Source of the DNA: Bacteriovoracaceae bacterium
Lineage (GTDB): Bacteria > Bdellovibrionota > Bacteriovoracia > Bacteriovoracales > Bacteriovoracaceae
Reading direction: 5' to 3'
Assembly: GCA_947450475.1 (NCBI GenBank)
Contig: CANFVK010000002.1
Coordinates: 496,001-560,000 of the forward strand
DNA: 64,000 nt
Shown here: in pieces, positions 9,007 to 17,382 of the stretch
Position numbering within the stretch: the stretch's first letter is position 1
How the letters are laid out: every line of letters starts with the position of its first letter
Notes under the pieces: model-generated
What the model was told of the DNA's origin: nothing
The model's input: only the letters and a program-made list of their open reading frames with translations
Databases searched by the model: none
Translations under genes and position numbers: made by a program

Positions 9007-10389
9007 CTAGTTGAGAGACACAACTCGGCCGACTAAATCATAATCTAAAACATCGGTGATTTCGATTAAAGCGAGATCACCGATTTCTAATTGGTGGCCT
9101 GCTAAATCATTAATGATAACTTTTCCATCAATATCGGGTGCCTGACCTTCGTGACGGCCCTGAATGAGAAGTTCTGTTTCTTCGTGCTCTCCTTCAACCA
9201 AAACGGTAATGGTTTTCCCCAAATAGGAGGAGTTGAGTTCACGAACAATTTCTCTTTGAGTTTCAAACAACCGATCAAAGCGCTCTTCGATAATGTCTTG
9301 ATCAACTTTCGGCTGTAGTTTAAAAGCGGGAGTACCTTCTTCATCTGAATATCGAAAAATACCGAGATGATTAAAGCGAGCTTTTTTTATTCCTTCAAGC
9401 AATTGCTCGAAATCCTCTTGGGTTTCTCCGGGAAAACCAACGATGATTGAGGTTCTTAAAACAATTTCAGGTATGCGTGTGCGAATCTTTTCAATGCGTT
9501 CATGAATTTTTTCACCAGTGATTTTGCGATTCATCCGCTTTAAAACATTGGTTGAGAAATGTTGAACAGGCATATCGAGATACTTGTTGATTTTTGTCGA
9601 AGTGGCCATCTTTTCGATAACTTCATCAGTCAGTTCATCTGGATAAAAATAAAATAGTCGTATCCAGTCTATGTTTTCAACTTTTTCTAACCCTTCCAAT
9701 AAATTGAAAAGCTTGTTGTTTTCATCAAGATCTACGCCGTAGTCAGAAAGGTCTTGAGAAATAAGGTTGAGCTCTCGTACCCCGGTAGAAGCTAAATTCT
9801 CAGCTTCTTTTACAAGAGACTCAACCGTGCGCGAACGAAGTTTTCCACGAAGCTTGGGAATAATACAAAAAGTACAATTGCGGTTGCATCCTTCTGAAAT
9901 CTTTAACCAAGCCGTATAAAATGGCGATGTGTTTAATCTTGGATCATATTCAGTGTGAATAAATTTAGGAATCTCGACAAAAGATTTCTGCTCGAGTTTT
10001 CCATCTTCAAGTGCTTTTAATAGCAACGTAATTTTATTATACTCGCCAGTGCCAATTATCAGATCGGCTTCTGGAATCTCTTCTTCAAGTTGTTGAGCGT
10101 ATCTTTGGGCCATACATCCAGAAATAACCAGAGCTTTGCATTGACCATTTTCGGGATTTTTAAAGTCGGCCATATCTAAAATAGTTTCTACTGATTCTTT
10201 CTTAGAAGCTTCAATAAAAGAGCAGGTATTGACGATAATAACTTCGGCCGATTCAGGTTGAGTGGCAATAGTGAAACCGTCAAGTCCCATATAGCCTAAC
10301 ATGACCTGAGAATCGACTAAGTTTTTAGAACAACCTAGTGAAGTAAAAAAAACTGTTTTGTCATTAAATAATTTTGATGATGTTTCCAC
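9007..10389 (-). CDS. rimO: Ribosomal protein S12 methylthiotransferase RimO
   Basis: RimO adds a methylthio group to Asp89 of ribosomal protein S12 using two iron-sulphur clusters. The 460-residue protein has the three-part methylthiotransferase layout: an N-terminal UPF0004 domain with cluster cysteines in SLGCSKNLVDSQ, NTCSFIE and SGCMAQRY; a radical SAM domain with CNRNCTFC (EGCNRNCTFCIIPKLRG is the RimO rather than MiaB form); and a C-terminal TRAM domain from about residue 395. Translation begins at GTG (10387-10389), 7 bases after an AAGG. It ends 6 bases from the convergent lipoprotein gene and is divergent from the lytic transglycosylase. Confidence 0.95.
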   Translation of the reverse strand: METSSKLFNDKTVFFTSLGCSKNLVDSQVMLGYMGLDGFTIATQPESAEVIIVNTCSFIEASKKESVETILDMADFKNPENGQCKALVISGCMAQRYAQQLEEEIPEADLIIGTGEYNKITLLLKALEDGKLEQKSFVEIPKFIHTEYDPRLNTSPFYTAWLKISEGCNRNCTFCIIPKLRGKLRSRTVESLVKEAENLASTGVRELNLISQDLSDYGVDLDENNKLFNLLEGLEKVENIDWIRLFYFYPDELTDEVIEKMATSTKINKYLDMPVQHFSTNVLKRMNRKITGEKIHERIEKIRTRIPEIVLRTSIIVGFPGETQEDFEQLLEGIKKARFNHLGIFRYSDEEGTPAFKLQPKVDQDIIEERFDRLFETQREIVRELNSSYLGKTITVLVEGEHEETELLIQGRHEGQAPDIDGKVIINDLAGHQLEIGDLALIEITDVLDYDLVGRVVSLN

Positions 10390-10468
10390 AAAAAACCTTG
10401 TTCGCTAAAATTGAATTAAGCAGTAGATAGTATAGAATTGACGAATAATCAAAGTTCTTGGTGGTAAT

Positions 10469-12547
10469 GTGAAAAATATTCTGACTTCTCTTCTTTTTCT
10501 GGCCTTAGCGCTCTCTGGATGTGCCACTAAACCGATTAAACTATTATCGCCCCCATCTTTCAATAAAATGGCCAAACTCCCCGATGCAGACCCTAATGAT
10601 GAAGCTGAAAAGCTCGCTAAGACCTATTTACAAGCCCTTGCTTGGGAGAAAAAAGGTCTCAAACTCAAGGCTTGTAATCTTTTTAAAGACCTTTCCACTG
10701 AACCGGCTTTACCGATAAAAGAAGCCGCTCTAGTTCACACTCTGATGAACTGCCCATTGAACAAGAGTGAATTAAAAGAAATTTGGGCCAACCAACATAT
10801 TCCCGCATATCTTCAGGAATCTTACCTACAGTATTCTTTGGAGCTAGCCGCCGGTCTTGATCTCGAAGATGAAGAAGCTCAATTTAGTATAGAGTTGATC
10901 CCTTTTAAAAAAACTCAAGTTGAAAAACTAAAATTAATAAAAAGAGCTCTTCATTTAGCCGAAAAGAAAAATGATAAAACTCAAATCAAACGTTGTATTG
11001 AAAAGCTCAAAACCATATCACCTCAATATCAAGAGGAAATAAATGATGACAATATTTTTTCAGTGGCAAAAGATTTAGAAGTAAATCGTAAATTTGATTC
11101 TGCCCGTGAACTTTACTGGAAAATCATCAATGGTGAGTTTTCACTGGCGGACAAAGTCAAAGCTTTCAACTCCTATCGAACCAGTTACAAAATCCAACGA
11201 GATTTAAAATCTTTTTTAGTAAAAACATTTGAAATGGAAAGTTTTTTACACAAACTTAAGCAACAAAACCCTCATGATCTTAAGACGATTGAAGCTTGGG
11301 CCGAAGCAAAAATTGCACTGGCCCGTGCAGTATGGACCGATCATCAAAATATTAAGGCGCGAAAGATTCTAGATGAATTATTAAAAAGTAAACTTGGCAA
11401 CGACAATCAAAAGGCGCTGGCCCATTACGTATATGGATCACTCTATATTGAAAATAAGGAAAACCAAAAAGCCCTCAAGCAGTATAGGCTAGCTGCTAAT
11501 TTTAAAATTACTGACTCAAGTCTCGATGAAAATATTCAGTGGGCGATTGTATGGAATTTTTATTTGCTTAAAAAATATGCCGAAGTCCTGTCTTCTGCTG
11601 ACAAGTTTTTAAAAAAATCCACTAACCCAAACTTCATGGCCAAGCTTAACTTCTGGAAAGCCAAGTCCCTTCTAAAAATCAAGAAAGTAGCCGAAGCAAA
11701 TTCTTTACTGAAAAAATTGATGGAAAGTGATGAATTCGGCTATTACGGAATCATCTCCAGGATAGAACTTGCTGCCGCTTTTGCTCCGCTTACTCGTCAA
11801 GAATTTGAAAAACAAAATACAGGTTATATGACTTTTGACTGGCTGCTAGCTTTGGACGAAGTGGAGTTTTCTCAAAAATATTTAAAAGAAATTGATTCTC
11901 AATTTAAAACTTATGCCCAAAGGGAAAAAGCCATGCCTCTTTATTTTTTTACTCAATGGTTTCAAGGAGGCATGAGACAAATTTATAATTTCAAACCTTC
12001 ATCTAGACAGGCGCTTACCCAAAAATACATTGATGTCATATTCCCTAAAGCTTTTCTTTCTAATGTCCAAAAAGCTAATCAAAAATATGGAGTTCCCAGC
12101 GAGCTTATCTGGGCCATTATACGTCAAGAATCTGCTTTTGTGGCCAGTGAAAGATCCTGGGCCGATGCCTTCGGACTTATGCAACTAATCCCAGAAAAAG
12201 CTCATCAATTTTCAGCTAAATATAAAATCCCATTTAAAGGCGTGAATGATCTGTACAATCCAGGGATAAATATTGAAATGGGTTCGGCGTTACTGAAAGA
12301 ATTACGCCAGCACTATGATGGCAAATTTGCTCAGACTGTAGCTGCTTATAACGCAAGTGAAGAAGCCATTGCCACCTGGGAGAAAGAGCGCTTCAATGGC
12401 GATTACCTAGAATTCATAGAAATGATTCCCTATGAGGAAACCCGTAACTATATTAAGTTAGTTTTTAGAAATTTTATTACTTACAAAAGATTAAACTCTC
12501 GGATGGATTTTAAAATGGATAAAAACTTTTTCTCTCAACCCTTTTAG
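10469..12547 (+). CDS. Lytic transglycosylase lipoprotein, Slt70-like with TPR helical repeats
   Basis: A 692-residue lipoprotein (MKNILTSLLFLALALSGCAT, lipobox LSGC) that cleaves the MurNAc-GlcNAc bond of peptidoglycan with formation of 1,6-anhydro-MurNAc. Residues about 50-500 are TPR-like helices, as in the ring of Slt70. The C-terminal SLT domain holds the catalytic glutamate in IIRQESAF, followed by DAFGLMQLIPEKA, the AAYNAS motif and the terminal IPYEETRNYIKLVFRNF. The start is GTG at 10469; the nearby ATG at 10467 would stop at once. It overlaps the end of convergent lolA by 4 bases. Anhydro-muropeptides it frees would feed NagZ, encoded at 37563. Confidence 0.9.
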   Translation: MKNILTSLLFLALALSGCATKPIKLLSPPSFNKMAKLPDADPNDEAEKLAKTYLQALAWEKKGLKLKACNLFKDLSTEPALPIKEAALVHTLMNCPLNKSELKEIWANQHIPAYLQESYLQYSLELAAGLDLEDEEAQFSIELIPFKKTQVEKLKLIKRALHLAEKKNDKTQIKRCIEKLKTISPQYQEEINDDNIFSVAKDLEVNRKFDSARELYWKIINGEFSLADKVKAFNSYRTSYKIQRDLKSFLVKTFEMESFLHKLKQQNPHDLKTIEAWAEAKIALARAVWTDHQNIKARKILDELLKSKLGNDNQKALAHYVYGSLYIENKENQKALKQYRLAANFKITDSSLDENIQWAIVWNFYLLKKYAEVLSSADKFLKKSTNPNFMAKLNFWKAKSLLKIKKVAEANSLLKKLMESDEFGYYGIISRIELAAAFAPLTRQEFEKQNTGYMTFDWLLALDEVEFSQKYLKEIDSQFKTYAQREKAMPLYFFTQWFQGGMRQIYNFKPSSRQALTQKYIDVIFPKAFLSNVQKANQKYGVPSELIWAIIRQESAFVASERSWADAFGLMQLIPEKAHQFSAKYKIPFKGVNDLYNPGINIEMGSALLKELRQHYDGKFAQTVAAYNASEEAIATWEKERFNGDYLEFIEMIPYEETRNYIKLVFRNFITYKRLNSRMDFKMDKNFFSQPF

Positions 12548-13158
12548 TTTGTTTTTTTAGTCCCTGTTGGTGCGACAAAAATAAATTTCTGGGCATCAAA
12601 ATTAGGATTAATTTTTAATTCGCTAAAGCGAAGAGTCGATTTTTTTCCATCTGAAAAAAGCAGATCCATTTGGGCAATATCAGAGAAGTCTTTTGAGTTT
12701 TCTTTTTTAAAAGTAATATGAGCTTCTTTGATCCCTAACTCTTTTGCAGCTTTGTCTTTAAATGAGAGCGTGTGAATTCCTTTTCCCTCATTTTTAACTT
12801 CGTAAAAAGAATTAGAAATCAAACCATTATTAAGGGTATCAAAAAATTTCACATAAGAACTGCTAGATTCTTTGGCCGGACTTTCAGTCACTTCCCCTTT
12901 CTCACCTTCTATAAAAGGAGCTCGGTAATACCAAGTGGTCACTCCATTGCTCACAAAAATAACGGGGCTAGGCTTTAGAGTTTCAAAGCGAATATTGCTT
13001 GGGTATTTATAATCAATGGAGCCATTTCCTTTTTTGCTAGTACCTTTTAAAATACTGACATACTCCTGCTCGAATTTGGCAGCAAAACCTTTTGGCAGAA
13101 ATTCAGCATGGGCACATGAAAAAATATTCAAAAAAATTAATACCAAAACTAATCTCAA
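12544..13158 (-). CDS. lolA: LolA-family outer-membrane lipoprotein carrier
   Basis: LolA is the periplasmic chaperone that takes lipoproteins released by LolCDE and carries them to the outer membrane. The 204-residue product has a signal peptide (MRLVLVLIFLNIFSCAHAEF, cleavage after AHA) and the LolA half-barrel signature: F-x-Q near the N-terminus (AKFEQEYVSILK), GNGSIDYKYPSNIRFE, the VSNGVTTWYY strand and a DLLFSDGKKSTLRFSELKIN C-terminal strand pair. Start is TTG (13156-13158) after AAAGGAG. A Cys sits within the signal (FSCAHA), but AHA favours signal peptidase I. It ends in a four-base convergent overlap with the transglycosylase gene. Confidence 0.88.
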   Translation of the reverse strand: MRLVLVLIFLNIFSCAHAEFLPKGFAAKFEQEYVSILKGTSKKGNGSIDYKYPSNIRFETLKPSPVIFVSNGVTTWYYRAPFIEGEKGEVTESPAKESSSSYVKFFDTLNNGLISNSFYEVKNEGKGIHTLSFKDKAAKELGIKEAHITFKKENSKDFSDIAQMDLLFSDGKKSTLRFSELKINPNFDAQKFIFVAPTGTKKTN

Positions 13159-13261
13159 ACTGACTCCTTTGAAAATTCACTTAGGGCTCTATCATGCCGT
13201 AAATTCGATAGGATCTCAATGCTCAAGGGCCACCAGAGGTAGATAATATTTATTTTAATAG

Positions 13262-13291
13262 TTGACTAACTCACCTGATTTTAACTAAATT
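13262..13291 (+). promoter_or_regulatory. Candidate sigma-70 promoter for the gene at 13328
   Basis: TTGACT (13262-13267), an 18-base spacer and TAAATT (13286-13291) lie just upstream of the secreted-protein gene, predicting a start near 13298 and a 30-base leader carrying AAGGAAATAAA before the ATG. Match to consensus is good at -35 and partial at -10. Confidence 0.45.
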
Positions 13292-13327
13292 CGGCCCAAT
13301 ACATCTATTCATTACCAAGGAAATAAA

Positions 13328-14281
13328 ATGAAATTAATTTTAGCGATTCTCTTGGCATTTGCCTCCACTGTTTTTGCTTCTACTGTAGACAATTTTTCTT
13401 TGCCGCTTAACCGCATCGAAACGGAAGAAAACTTCCTTTTACAAACCATCCAAACCAGAACGGCTTATAGACAAGAAACCATTGCGAAAACTTGCTTTCG
13501 TACCGAGTTTGATGGGTACAGAAGTGTTTGTGGATATTTTCCTGTTGTTTTTTGTCACGATAACCGGGCTTCACATTCAGAATGCCAATCTCGCCTAGAG
13601 TTCAGATGTCACCAGGAACCTCAATACCGAAATGTTTCTTATACTTGCTATGATACCGTTACAGTTCCTTATGAAGTTAATGATCATTCTGTTCGCGCCA
13701 ATATTTCGGTTAATGTTAATAGAAACACCAATCAAACCAATATTGAAAATTGTGCTATGAACTTTAGTTTAATGGGTGAAGTACTCAAGACTGGTTCTGA
13801 TTGTAGAAATCAACTAATTGTGGCCAAAAACTCGCAACGATCTGAAATGGATCAATTTGGTACAGTGACTAGTTTTTATCAGTATCAACTAAATGTTCTA
13901 GATACAGCCGCTACAATTGCACCGATCGATGGTGGGATTGAACAGATGCAATTGGAAGGTCATACACTTACTTTCAGAGCAGGAGACCTATCTCGAAATG
14001 CAAACTATTCTCTTAATTTATTTGTAGAAAGAAGACATTTGTTAAAAAGTGATGAAACTCTCATTAATCGTACTTTAAGCCCATCAGAATTTAGCTTTGA
14101 AAAAATCAATGACCGTTTTAGCACAGTTAAAATCAATTTAGATAAACTTCTAGGTGGATTTAACGATAGTAAAAAGCATGTGATAAAAGTTGAAATGAAT
14201 ATTCATTTACCTGAAGGAACACTTATCAATAATTCTCAACCGCTCTTTAGTGCTCAAAACACTTTGACGATAAAAAAATAA
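13328..14281 (+). CDS. Secreted cysteine-containing protein of unknown function
   Basis: The 317-residue product starts with a clear signal peptide (MKLILAILLAFASTVFAS, cleavage after VFA) and is preceded by an AAGGAAATAAA ribosome site. The first half has eight or so cysteines in spaced pairs (KTCFRTEFDGYRSVCGYFP, VFCHDNRASHSECQSRLEFRC, SYTCYDTVTVPYE), typical of a disulphide-stabilised periplasmic fold; the second half looks beta-rich (FSFEKINDRFSTVKINLDKL). I recognise no family. It is monocistronic: own promoter, own intrinsic terminator at 14294-14320. Confidence 0.75.
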   Translation: MKLILAILLAFASTVFASTVDNFSLPLNRIETEENFLLQTIQTRTAYRQETIAKTCFRTEFDGYRSVCGYFPVVFCHDNRASHSECQSRLEFRCHQEPQYRNVSYTCYDTVTVPYEVNDHSVRANISVNVNRNTNQTNIENCAMNFSLMGEVLKTGSDCRNQLIVAKNSQRSEMDQFGTVTSFYQYQLNVLDTAATIAPIDGGIEQMQLEGHTLTFRAGDLSRNANYSLNLFVERRHLLKSDETLINRTLSPSEFSFEKINDRFSTVKINLDKLLGGFNDSKKHVIKVEMNIHLPEGTLINNSQPLFSAQNTLTIKK

Positions 14282-14293
14282 TTCAACTTCAAT

Positions 14294-14320
14294 AAGCCTC
14301 CTCCTAGGAGGCTTTTTTTT
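14294..14320 (+). terminator. Intrinsic terminator
   Basis: AAGCCTCC, a TCCTA loop and GGAGGC form a GC-rich hairpin at 14294-14312, followed directly by eight T (14313-14320). It starts 13 bases after the stop of the secreted-protein gene. Confidence 0.9.
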
Positions 14321-14384
14321 GAGAACAAAATCGCTCAAGTTTGCTTTCATTGACTCAATTCCCGCTACCCCTTAAAATTTAAGA

Positions 14385-15254
14385 ATGAAATCAAATATTA
14401 AATATTTCATTGGAGTCGATGGCGGCGGCAGTGGGACAAGAGTTATCGTAACTATTCCCGATAGCACCGAACTACTGGCACGTGCCGATGGACCTCCATC
14501 TGCTCTGGGCCAGGGGATTGAGCGATCATGGCGCTCAATAATGGTGGCGATTGCCCATGCTTTTGCCAACGGTAAAATGGCCGTTCCAATGCTTTCAGAA
14601 TGCGCGATAGGCTTAGGCCTTTCAGGTGCTAATAATGTCATATGGAAAAATGAATTCTATCTGCGCAATCCTGGCTTTAAAAAAATTTTTATCGATACTG
14701 ATGGCTATACAACGCTTTTGGGGGCTCATAACGGAAAACCTGGCGTTATCGTTGCAGTGGGAACTGGTAGCGTTGGAATGGTCCTTCTTCCAAATGGCGA
14801 AAGAAAAAGTGTATCAGGTTGGGGATTTCCCTCTGGTGATGAAGCCAGCGGTGCCTGGTTAGGCCTTAGGGCGAGTGCTCTCACTCAGAAGACATTTGAT
14901 CAAAGACGTTCAGAGAGTTCATTGACAGAATCTATAAAAAAATTTTGTGGCTCCAACTCTGAGGATTTTCTTCATTGGCTAGGAACAGCTCAACAAAATC
15001 ATTTTGCTTCTTTGGCGCCGCTTATTTTTCAAAATGCCAAAATTGATCCTGACGCTCGCGAGCTTCTAATTAAGGCCGGAAATGAAATTGCAGAAATGGT
15101 GCGCACCCTTGATCCTCAAGCTGCTTTGCCACTTTCTATTTGCGGAAGATTAGGTGAGGCGCTGATTGACTATTTACCCTCTGATATTAAACAACGACAT
15201 CAATCTGCGTTAGGAGATTCGATGATGGGTGCTTTGCACTTAATTGAAAAATAA
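14385..15254 (+). CDS. N-acetylglucosamine kinase (BadF/BadG/BcrA-type ATPase family)
   Basis: The 289-residue protein has the ASKHA sugar-kinase fold in the BadF/NagK-like form: phosphate-1 loop FIGVDGGGSGTRVIVT, SGANN, the DTDGYTTLLGAHNGKPGVIV segment, phosphate-2 loop AVGTGSVGM, and GWGFPSGDEASGAWLG. Family members phosphorylate GlcNAc (or MurNAc/glucosamine) at C6 with ATP. Substrate GlcNAc is inferred from its place directly before nagA and a nagB-II-type gene. No clear ribosome site is seen upstream of the ATG. First gene of a three-gene cassette; nagA follows after 4 bases. Confidence 0.82.
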   Translation: MKSNIKYFIGVDGGGSGTRVIVTIPDSTELLARADGPPSALGQGIERSWRSIMVAIAHAFANGKMAVPMLSECAIGLGLSGANNVIWKNEFYLRNPGFKKIFIDTDGYTTLLGAHNGKPGVIVAVGTGSVGMVLLPNGERKSVSGWGFPSGDEASGAWLGLRASALTQKTFDQRRSESSLTESIKKFCGSNSEDFLHWLGTAQQNHFASLAPLIFQNAKIDPDARELLIKAGNEIAEMVRTLDPQAALPLSICGRLGEALIDYLPSDIKQRHQSALGDSMMGALHLIEK

Positions 15255-15258
15255 TAAA

Positions 15259-16350
15259 ATGACTAAAAAACTTCACGGCAATTTTTTAATTGATTCACAT
15301 TTCATTGAAGCAGAAATGACATTTGATCAAAAAATTATTCAACTCACTCGCATGGGTATAGAAAATAAAAATCTTCCCTATATCATTCCAGGCTTTATCG
15401 ATCTTCATGTTCATGGAGGAGGCGGCGCTGATATCATGGAAGCGCATACTTCCGCTGAAATCATTTCTCAAGCTCACGCCCATTTTGGAACAACTGCGTT
15501 TCTTGCAACGACGATGACTGCTCCTTTTGATCAACTTGAAAATGCTTTTTCAGCAATGAAAAAGACTTTTTCAACTAGATCACCTAAAGGTGCAAGGATG
15601 TTAGGTGTTCATCTTGAAGGACCTTATATAAGTTCTGAAAAACTAGGCGCTCAACCTGATTTTGTCAGGGAGGCAACTGTATTAGAAATAAAAAAACTTC
15701 ACGACATCGTACCTATAAAAATTCTTACTCTAGCACCTGAACTTTTTAATCATATGGAACTTATATCTGAATTTACGAACATGGGCATTGTGGTACAAAT
15801 CGGTCATTCAAATGGCACTTATGATCAAGGGGTAAAGGCATTATCTCTTGGAGCTAAAAGTTTTACCCATCTCTTTAATGCCATGAGCGGATTTCATCAC
15901 CGCTCTCCCGGAATGGTCGGAGCGGCCCTGGCCCATGCTCAATACGCCGAACTCATTCCGGATTTACTTCATGTTCATCCTGGAGCGATTAAAGCAGCGC
16001 TTAGATCGATTCCCAAGCTTTATTTTGTTACAGATGCCACTGCTGCTACCGGAATGCCTGACGGGGAATATGCACTTGGATCTCACCGCGTTCATAAATG
16101 TTTAGGTGGAGTAAAATTAGCCGATGGAACTTTGGCCGGAAGTGCACTTACTATGAACCTGGCACTTACCAATTTACTTAATATTGGATTAAGTCTTGAA
16201 GAAGCTAGTCTGCGAATGTCCAAAATACCGGCAGAATTACTTTTATTGAGCGATCGTGGAGTTATCAAGGAAAATGCTTTTGCTGATCTTCTGGTATTAA
16301 ACAGTGATTACTCACTTAACAAAATTTTTATTGAAGGAGAATTACTTTGA
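15259..16350 (+). CDS. nagA: N-acetylglucosamine-6-phosphate deacetylase
   Basis: NagA removes acetate from GlcNAc-6-phosphate to give glucosamine 6-phosphate. Amidohydrolase motifs are in order: PGFIDLHVHGGGGADIME, LEGPYIS (metal-binding Glu), IGHSNGTYDQG (His), FTHLFNAMSGFHHRSPG (His and substrate loop) and the catalytic Asp in VTDATAATGMPDGEY. About 363 residues, normal for the family. I take the ATG at 15259; an in-frame TTG at 15244 would overlap the kinase gene and lacks a better ribosome site. The stop TGA overlaps the TTG start of the next gene, so the two are coupled. Confidence 0.93.
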   Translation: MTKKLHGNFLIDSHFIEAEMTFDQKIIQLTRMGIENKNLPYIIPGFIDLHVHGGGGADIMEAHTSAEIISQAHAHFGTTAFLATTMTAPFDQLENAFSAMKKTFSTRSPKGARMLGVHLEGPYISSEKLGAQPDFVREATVLEIKKLHDIVPIKILTLAPELFNHMELISEFTNMGIVVQIGHSNGTYDQGVKALSLGAKSFTHLFNAMSGFHHRSPGMVGAALAHAQYAELIPDLLHVHPGAIKAALRSIPKLYFVTDATAATGMPDGEYALGSHRVHKCLGGVKLADGTLAGSALTMNLALTNLLNIGLSLEEASLRMSKIPAELLLLSDRGVIKENAFADLLVLNSDYSLNKIFIEGELL

Positions 16351-17369
16351 CGACCTTGATGCGACTTGAAGCTCTTGAATCTGCAAGTGTAGTCGAGGAA
16401 CAGTTCAGCGAGAATCAGCAAATTTATGATGAAATCGCTCAGCAATTAAATCAACGTTCCCCTTACTCACTTGTTTCTGTCGCAAGAGGCAGCTCTGACA
16501 ATGCTGCTCAATATTTAAATTTTTTAACAACAGTAAAAATGGGCAAGCTTACCACTTCGCTTTCGATGTCAGCTCTGACTTTGCATCAAGCCCCACTTGA
16601 TGTTAGTCATTCAGTTGCAGTCGCAATCTCGCAATCAGGTCAAAGTCCTGATGTGGTGGGACCGATGAGTTATATGAAAGAGCATCAGGCCATGAGCATT
16701 GCCCTAGTTAACGATATTGATTCTCCTCTTGCCAAAGCCGTCAGATGGCCTGTGCCTCTTCATGCGGGTGCAGAAAAATCAGTTGCTGCTACCAAGAGTT
16801 TTATTGCTTCACTTTCGGCCAGTGCATCGCTGATAGCTGCGTGGAAAAATGACTTGGAACTCACTCGAGGACTACATCATCTTCCTGATGATTTACTAAA
16901 AGCTCAGCGCCTGGATTGGAGTGATGCTTGTCAAAAGCTTGCCACCGCAAAGAAAATAATGACGGTAGGTAGAGGCTATGGTTTATCATTGGCCTTAGAG
17001 GCAGCTCTTAAATTAAAAGAGACCTGCTCCATTCAAGCCGAAGCCTTTAGTGCTGCAGAAATCAAACATGGCCCACAAGCTTTAATTGAAGAGGGTTATC
17101 CACTACTGGTTTTTGCTCAAAGAGGGCCAACACTGCTTTCTATGCTCGAGTTGGCAGATGAAATGAAAACCCGAGGAGCCAATGTGATTTTAGCTGCTCC
17201 GCCCTTTGTAAAAAATAAAGATTTGGAAATTCAAAGCGCTCATGCTGAAGAGCTTGATGGGATTTGCGCTATACAAAGTTTTTATCTCATGGTGGAAGAA
17301 CTCTCTCGTAACCTAGGAAATAATCCCGATAAGCCACGACATCTTTCTAAAGTGACACTTACTAAGTGA
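16347..17369 (+). CDS. nagB-II: Glucosamine-6-phosphate deaminase, NagB-II (SIS-domain type)
   Basis: 340 residues with two SIS domains, like the isomerase half of GlmS but without the glutaminase domain. Motifs: SVARGSSDNAAQYLNF, ISQSGQSPDVV (SIS phosphosugar loop), SVAATKSFIA, VGRGYGLSLALEAALKLKET, EAFSAAEIKHGP and the C-terminal NPDKPRHLSKVTLTK that matches the GlmS/NagB-II tail. The family converts GlcN-6-phosphate to fructose 6-phosphate and ammonia, replacing NagB-I in many proteobacteria. Start is TTG at 16347 with GAAGGAG 8 bases before; it overlaps the nagA stop as TTGA. It could be a related sugar isomerase, but the nag context argues for NagB-II. Confidence 0.88.
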   Translation: MTTLMRLEALESASVVEEQFSENQQIYDEIAQQLNQRSPYSLVSVARGSSDNAAQYLNFLTTVKMGKLTTSLSMSALTLHQAPLDVSHSVAVAISQSGQSPDVVGPMSYMKEHQAMSIALVNDIDSPLAKAVRWPVPLHAGAEKSVAATKSFIASLSASASLIAAWKNDLELTRGLHHLPDDLLKAQRLDWSDACQKLATAKKIMTVGRGYGLSLALEAALKLKETCSIQAEAFSAAEIKHGPQALIEEGYPLLVFAQRGPTLLSMLELADEMKTRGANVILAAPPFVKNKDLEIQSAHAEELDGICAIQSFYLMVEELSRNLGNNPDKPRHLSKVTLTK

Positions 17370-17382
17370 GAATAAGTACAAT

